Source: Chitinophagales bacterium
GTDB lineage: Bacteria; Bacteroidota; Bacteroidia; Chitinophagales; UBA2359
Direction: 5' to 3'
DNA: 19,384 bases
Assembly (NCBI GenBank): GCA_020629335.1
Contig: JAHDDN010000057.1
Location: forward strand, 1 to 19,384
Shown here: in pieces, positions 14,203-19,384 of the stretch
Numbering within the stretch: the first letter of the stretch is position 1
How the letters are laid out: every line of letters begins with the position of its first letter
Notes under the pieces: generated by a model
Database searches by the model: none
What the model saw: the letters and a program-made list of their open reading frames with translations, nothing else
What the model was told of the DNA's origin: nothing
Position numbers and translations under genes: made by a program

Positions 14203-17200
14203 ATGAATATCATGAAAAAGCTAACATCCATATTAATACTACTATTTGTGGTAGCGAGTGGCGTTATGGCACAGGACCCAGAACCTTATGGGGACTATGG
14301 TAACGAGTGGATTGATTTTTCTAAAACATATTGGAAATTCAAGGTGCATAAGGAAGCCCTTCACAGAATAAATACTGAAACTTTTGAAGCTGCGGGAATA
14401 CCTACTAATGCAGCCGATTTTCAGTTGTTTTATCAAGGAGAAGAAGTTCCTATTTATACTACAACAGATGGTATAATGGGGGCTGATGATTTTGTGGAAT
14501 TTCACGGTGTGCCTAATGATGGAAAATTTGATACGCAGTTATTTTGGGAGGAAGAATGGCAGTTATCGACACAGCGAAGTGCGTTTACAGATACTGCGGT
14601 GTATTTCTTAACCTTAAATCCAGATGTTAACAATCTGCGCTATCTTCAAATAGAGAATGATATTGAGGCGCCAGATCTTCCAGAAAAAGAAGATTACTTC
14701 ACTTATACCTCAACTAATATTACGGATAACACTTTCTTTACTGGTAGACCGATTAGAACATTAGGAGGAGTGAATAGTAATTATTCAGATTTTGAGGAAG
14801 GAGAAGGGTTTGTGAGCCAAGTAATAAATGGGATCAATGGGAATGCTGCTACAGGTTCTTATAATGTGAATACTCCTTCTGTATTTGATAATGGAGGAGA
14901 TGCAGAAGTGGAGGTGAAAGTTGTTGGTCGTTCTAATGATGTATTAGCGATACCTGACCATCACGTCAATGTGAGTATTAATAATGAGGTTTATGCGGTT
15001 GATACTTTTGAAAATTACCGTACTCGTTTATATAATTTTGATATAGATGTGGATGAATTAAGTGATCCTCAAACATCTATTAGCATCACTGCAATGACAG
15101 ATATTTCTAATATCGATAAATTATCGACTGCTTATTTGCAGATTACTTACCCAAGAGCATATGATTTTGCGAATAAGCGTTCTTTGCGATTTGAGATTAA
15201 TGCGAGTAATGCTTCTAAGTATATGGAGTTATCTAATTTTAATGGTGGAAATGCTCCTGTGTTATTAGATTTGACTAATAATGTAAGAATTAACCCTGTA
15301 TTAGATGGCACGGTTTATAAAGTACATTTGGATGGGGTAAGTGGCAATTTTGAGCCAAGACAAATGTTTGTGTGTAATACTACTTCAAGTATTTCATTAG
15401 AACAAATTGAGGAATTTGAGGAGGTTAATTTCATTGATTATTCCCTTACAGAAAATCAAGGAGATTATTTGATGGTAACTCATGAATTATTAAGGCAAGG
15501 AACAAATGATTATGTTGCCGAGTATGCAGATTATAGAGGTACACCCGATGGAGGAAACCATCAAGTAGTTTTAGCAGATATTGATCAGTTATATGATCAA
15601 TTTGCTTGGGGTATTCAGAAGCATCCTTTATCGATAAAGAACTTTGTTAATTACGCAATTGACAATTGGAGTATTGACCCAGAGTTATTGTTCTTAGTAG
15701 GGAAGTCTGTATCCTATGATGTATTTAGGAATAATTTTAATGCTTATGCGGCATGTTTAGTTCCTACCTACGGTTATCACCCTTCTGATATTATGTTGTC
15801 AACAAGAGAGCGAGAGTCCTACTTGATGCAGTTAGGGGTAGGTCGTTTACCAGCCCAAACTCCAGCAGAAGTAGCTGCTTATCTGGACAAGGTAAAAGAG
15901 TATGAGCAGTATAAATATTCAGACTGTACTAAGGAAGCTCGATTATGGATGAAGGAGGCTATGCATATAGCAGGTGGAACCAATCAAGATCAGGAAGAAG
16001 ATTTTGTGAATTACTTAGAAGGTTATCAAGAGATATATGAAGACTCTATTTTTGCAGGTACAGTATCTCATAAATATAGTAAGGCTACAACGGATGCGGT
16101 TATATTTCCAGACTTTAACGAGGTGATAAGTGATGGCTTAGGAATGATTAACTTCTTTGGTCATGCTTCTGGAGCCTATTGGGAAGTAAATATTGAATCA
16201 CCTGAGAATTATGACAACTTTGGAAAATATCCAATGATCGTTTCTAATTCTTGTTTTGTGGGAGATATTCACAACTATTCTAGTCAAGAAGTTTCAGCTA
16301 TGGCCATTGATTTTGTATTGGAACCTAACAGAGGATCTATTGGGTATTTAGCAACCGTTGCTTTTGGTTATCCTACTTATTTGGATATTTACTGTACAGC
16401 TTTATATAATGAGTTCTCTTTAGATAGTTATGGAAAACCAATAGGTACTTGTATTAAAAATAGTGTAGAAGATATTTACTCTACGGAATCAGATGGTATT
16501 AAAATTACTGTTCAAGATTTTACGCTTAGTGGTGATCCTGGAGTAGTGATTACTTCTTGGGAAAGGCCTGAGTATATTATTGAGGAGGTAGATGTATTTA
16601 CTACTCCAGCCATACTTTCTGCGCAATTAGATTCTTTCGCTGTAAATGTAGTCGTCACTAATTTAGGTAAAACAGTAGTTGACTCTTTTAATGTGAATAT
16701 TGAGCGTCAGTTCCCTGGCACCAATATGACACAAGTAACGACTAAGCGTTTCCCTTCTACTGTTTTCAATGATACTTTATCAGTGTATGTAGAAACGGAT
16801 GCACTAAATGGTTTAGGAACAAATAACTTGACAGTAAGTGTGGATTTTGACAACGAAATTGATGAGGATTGTGAAGATAATAATCGAGTAGTTAAAAATA
16901 TCTATATCTTCTCTGATTTACTGATACCTGTCAATCCATGTAACTTTAGTATTGTGAATGATCCGAATGTTACTTTATTCGCTTCTACTGGAACTCCAAT
17001 TTCAGACAATAAAAATTATATCTTCCAAATAGATACCACTGAATTATTTAATAGCCCGATATTAAAGCAATTTGAAACAAATGACTCTGGTGGTATTATC
17101 ACTTGGCAGCCCAATATGAATTTGCAAGAAAATACTGTTTACTATTGGCGAACCACTTTAGTACCTGAATCTAATGAAAATTATCCTTGGCAATATTCTT

Positions 17201-19299
17201 CTTTTGTTTACAAACCTGATAGCGGTGATGGTTGGAATCAATCTCACTACTACCAGTTCATTAAAGATGAATTTAATACCATGAGTTTGGATAGTGCTAC
17301 AAGAGAGTTTGTATATCCAACTTTTGAAAATAAAGTGACAGTTAAAAATTTCTATCCGAATACAGAGACCAGCCCTCTTGGTTATAATGACCTTCGTTAT
17401 TATTTGAATGACGAATTAATGGCAAAGGGAGCTTGTACTATCGGTTGTGGAGGTGGATTGATGGTTGCCTCGTTTGCACCAAAATTTGAATTAGAACCGA
17501 TGATTTCTGAGGCAGGTATCTGGGAAGATGAAAACGATTTCTGTCAGCAATATGGTCAATATGGGCATATCCACTGTAACACCATTCAGGATAAAGAAGC
17601 TTTTGAATTCTTAACCGATACAGGCGAAGATTTACAAGTTTTCCTTGATTTCTATAACAATCAAGTGCCTGATGGAAATTATGTATTGATCTATAGTATC
17701 ACTAATCACAAAATAAATTTTGATCCTGCTAAAGAAGAACAATTAAATCAAATATATGAGATTATAGGCAACCTAGGAGCACCAGAAATAGCTGATGTTG
17801 AATCTGATCAAGCTTTCGTCATCTTTGGTAAAAAAGGTGATCCGAATTTTGCATCAACTATAGCTTTTACAGAAAATTTAGCGGATGTAATTGAATTAGA
17901 TATTCTAGTTGAAGGACAGTCTGATGGTGGTTCTATATCTTCTTCTTTAATCGGTCCTTCTTCTGATTGGCACTCTATGCATTGGGAAGCAGACATGGAT
18001 GGTAGTGATGTTTTAGACTTGGATGTGTTCAGAGTAAAAGATGATGGCACACAAGAATTCTATTTTAATACTGCTGATAATATGGACTTCACTTTAACAT
18101 TAGACGCTGACGATTATCCATTTATGCGTTTGATTGCCAATACACAAGATACGGCATCTGTTACTGCTCCTCAGTTACAAAATTGGAGAGTCTTATTTGA
18201 TCCTTATCCTGAAGTAGCATTAGACTTCAATAATACTTTTACTTTTGTTGATGATACATTGAGAGAAGGTCAAATGGCACAATTGAATATGGCAGTAACC
18301 AACTCAAGTACAATTTCATCGGATAGCCTAAAAGTTAGATTCTCAGTTATTGATTCAAATAATGAAACCACTAGTTTAGGTATCATTAACTTCCAGCCAA
18401 TTCCTGCGCAATCAACGGTAGATTTATTCTATGAGTTTAGCACAGGAGGAATGAAAGCTGATAATACATTATTGATAGAACTAAGTCCTGATAATATCCA
18501 AAAAGACAAATACTCTTTTAATAATATCGCGCTGATTCCTTTCCATATTGTTAGTGATGATTGGAATCCATATCTTGATGTAACATTTGATGGAGTTCAT
18601 ATCTTAAATGGTGATATTGTATCTGCCGAGCCAGAAATATTGGTTCGCTTAAGAGATGATAGCGAGTTCTTCGCCTTAAATGATACTTCTTCATTTGACA
18701 TGACATTCATCTATCCAAATGGAAATGAAAGACAGGTTTACTTTAATAGCGGGATTGTTAATTTTACTCCTGCTGATGCCGATGATCTTGAAAATGGCAA
18801 TGAAGCAGAAATTTTATTGACACCCAAATTTGAGCAAGACGGAGTCTACCAATTAATTGTTCAAGGAACCGATCAAACTGGAAACGACTCTGGAAACAAT
18901 GCGTATAAAGTTGCTTTTGAAGTAATCAATGAAGCGATGGTTTCTCATGTATTAAACTATCCGAATCCGTTTACTTCCTCTACTAAATTTGTATTTACGT
19001 TGACAGGTTCCAATGTGCCTGACGATTTCAAAATTCAAATTATGAGCGTCTCTGGTAAGGTCGTTAAAGAAGTAACAAAAGCAGAATTAGGCGACATGCA
19101 TATTGGAAGAAATGTGTCTGATTATGCTTGGGATGGCACTGATACTTATGGCAATGAACTCGCCAATGGTGTCTACTTCTATAGAGTCATTGCTCAGAAT
19201 GAAGAAGAAGATATTAAAAAGTATCAAACGGATGCGACTAGTAAGATGGATGATCTATTCAACCAATATGGCATCGGTAAAATGTACTTGATGAGATAA
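14203..19299 (+). CDS. Gingipain-type C25 cysteine peptidase, PorU2-like, T9SS-associated
   Basis: This 1,698-aa secreted protein has a signal peptide (ending VMAQ, about residue 24). The C25 caspase-like catalytic region is about 410-760, with H654 in FFGHASG and C684 in VSNSCFVGD, 30 residues apart as in gingipains. Then follow CARDB-like modules (about 806-900 and 1336-1451), an ILEI-like segment (about 1130-1215: LPDG-type NQVPDGNYVLIYS...LGAPEI...AFVIFGKKGDP) and an Ig-like module (about 1455-1576). The C-terminal YPNPF region (from 1586) resembles FlgD/type A sorting domains but runs on to DLFNQYGIGKMYLMR, which I recall as typical of this family. It may act as an accessory sortase or as a surface protease; which one is undecided. 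An ATG three codons further in (MKKLT) is an equally good start. It forms an operon with the upstream barrel gene. Confidence 0.87.
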   Translation: MNIMKKLTSILILLFVVASGVMAQDPEPYGDYGNEWIDFSKTYWKFKVHKEALHRINTETFEAAGIPTNAADFQLFYQGEEVPIYTTTDGIMGADDFVEFHGVPNDGKFDTQLFWEEEWQLSTQRSAFTDTAVYFLTLNPDVNNLRYLQIENDIEAPDLPEKEDYFTYTSTNITDNTFFTGRPIRTLGGVNSNYSDFEEGEGFVSQVINGINGNAATGSYNVNTPSVFDNGGDAEVEVKVVGRSNDVLAIPDHHVNVSINNEVYAVDTFENYRTRLYNFDIDVDELSDPQTSISITAMTDISNIDKLSTAYLQITYPRAYDFANKRSLRFEINASNASKYMELSNFNGGNAPVLLDLTNNVRINPVLDGTVYKVHLDGVSGNFEPRQMFVCNTTSSISLEQIEEFEEVNFIDYSLTENQGDYLMVTHELLRQGTNDYVAEYADYRGTPDGGNHQVVLADIDQLYDQFAWGIQKHPLSIKNFVNYAIDNWSIDPELLFLVGKSVSYDVFRNNFNAYAACLVPTYGYHPSDIMLSTRERESYLMQLGVGRLPAQTPAEVAAYLDKVKEYEQYKYSDCTKEARLWMKEAMHIAGGTNQDQEEDFVNYLEGYQEIYEDSIFAGTVSHKYSKATTDAVIFPDFNEVISDGLGMINFFGHASGAYWEVNIESPENYDNFGKYPMIVSNSCFVGDIHNYSSQEVSAMAIDFVLEPNRGSIGYLATVAFGYPTYLDIYCTALYNEFSLDSYGKPIGTCIKNSVEDIYSTESDGIKITVQDFTLSGDPGVVITSWERPEYIIEEVDVFTTPAILSAQLDSFAVNVVVTNLGKTVVDSFNVNIERQFPGTNMTQVTTKRFPSTVFNDTLSVYVETDALNGLGTNNLTVSVDFDNEIDEDCEDNNRVVKNIYIFSDLLIPVNPCNFSIVNDPNVTLFASTGTPISDNKNYIFQIDTTELFNSPILKQFETNDSGGIITWQPNMNLQENTVYYWRTTLVPESNENYPWQYSSFVYKPDSGDGWNQSHYYQFIKDEFNTMSLDSATREFVYPTFENKVTVKNFYPNTETSPLGYNDLRYYLNDELMAKGACTIGCGGGLMVASFAPKFELEPMISEAGIWEDENDFCQQYGQYGHIHCNTIQDKEAFEFLTDTGEDLQVFLDFYNNQVPDGNYVLIYSITNHKINFDPAKEEQLNQIYEIIGNLGAPEIADVESDQAFVIFGKKGDPNFASTIAFTENLADVIELDILVEGQSDGGSISSSLIGPSSDWHSMHWEADMDGSDVLDLDVFRVKDDGTQEFYFNTADNMDFTLTLDADDYPFMRLIANTQDTASVTAPQLQNWRVLFDPYPEVALDFNNTFTFVDDTLREGQMAQLNMAVTNSSTISSDSLKVRFSVIDSNNETTSLGIINFQPIPAQSTVDLFYEFSTGGMKADNTLLIELSPDNIQKDKYSFNNIALIPFHIVSDDWNPYLDVTFDGVHILNGDIVSAEPEILVRLRDDSEFFALNDTSSFDMTFIYPNGNERQVYFNSGIVNFTPADADDLENGNEAEILLTPKFEQDGVYQLIVQGTDQTGNDSGNNAYKVAFEVINEAMVSHVLNYPNPFTSSTKFVFTLTGSNVPDDFKIQIMSVSGKVVKEVTKAELGDMHIGRNVSDYAWDGTDTYGNELANGVYFYRVIAQNEEEDIKKYQTDATSKMDDLFNQYGIGKMYLMR

Positions 19300-19329
19300 A
19301 AGAGACTTATTCTTTAGAATATAATTAAG

Positions 19330-19362
19330 GCCCTCCCCTATTTTTTAGGTGGAGGGCTTTTT
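19330..19362 (+). terminator. Rho-independent terminator after the C25 peptidase
   Basis: GCCCTCC (19330-19336) pairs with GGAGGGC (19351-19357), and CCTA (19337-19340) pairs with TAGG (19346-19349) across a bulged T. A T-run follows. It ends the 13107-19299 operon about 30 bp after its stop codon. Confidence 0.85.
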
Positions 19363-19384
19363 AACGTTAAAACTTTCCAACGTT

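Overview
The window looks like a chromosomal segment of an AT-rich member of the Bacteroidota. Four things support this: secreted proteins with type IX secretion (T9SS) sorting domains, a PorV/PorQ-family barrel next to a gingipain-type C25 peptidase, a bacillithiol synthesis gene (bshA) next to a YtxJ/BrxC-type bacilliredoxin, and promoter-like sites of the form TTG...TAnnTTTG with almost no Shine-Dalgarno sequences. I cannot place it to genus. There are no rRNA, tRNA, CRISPR or transposase genes.

Layout. 1-1210: a terminator, a palindromic repeat and a minus-strand outer-membrane-type protein with a very basic linker. 1213-3253: a class III aminotransferase and an NADPH-dependent FMN reductase, separated by a second copy of the palindromic repeat. 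3329-4948: a BlaI-type repressor and an M56 (BlaR1-like) membrane metallopeptidase behind a promoter with two spaced operators. 5220-6787: bshA and a bacilliredoxin, ending in a strong terminator. 6830-7730: a gene-free stretch holding a ~735 bp nested inverted repeat and a pair of ~57 bp direct repeats. 7734-9654 (minus): galK followed by a secondary HExxH protein. 9655-10228: a long hairpin and a 58-aa lipoprotein gene. 10229-11731: a gamma carbonic anhydrase-like protein abutting a GT9 glycosyltransferase. 11783-12721: a small T9SS cargo protein. 13107-19299: a PorV/PorQ-family barrel and a 1,698-aa C25 peptidase, closed by a terminator.

How the genes work together. bshA and the bacilliredoxin form a low-molecular-weight-thiol module. 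BlaI-M56 is a two-gene signal-transduction pair that probably regulates itself. The last two genes are a T9SS-linked surface proteolysis or attachment pair. The other genes are housekeeping or envelope functions with no clear pathway link.

The most unusual content is non-coding. Two palindromic elements share a core, but their outer arms differ between copies while each stays self-complementary. A separate large nested palindrome lies between two convergent genes.
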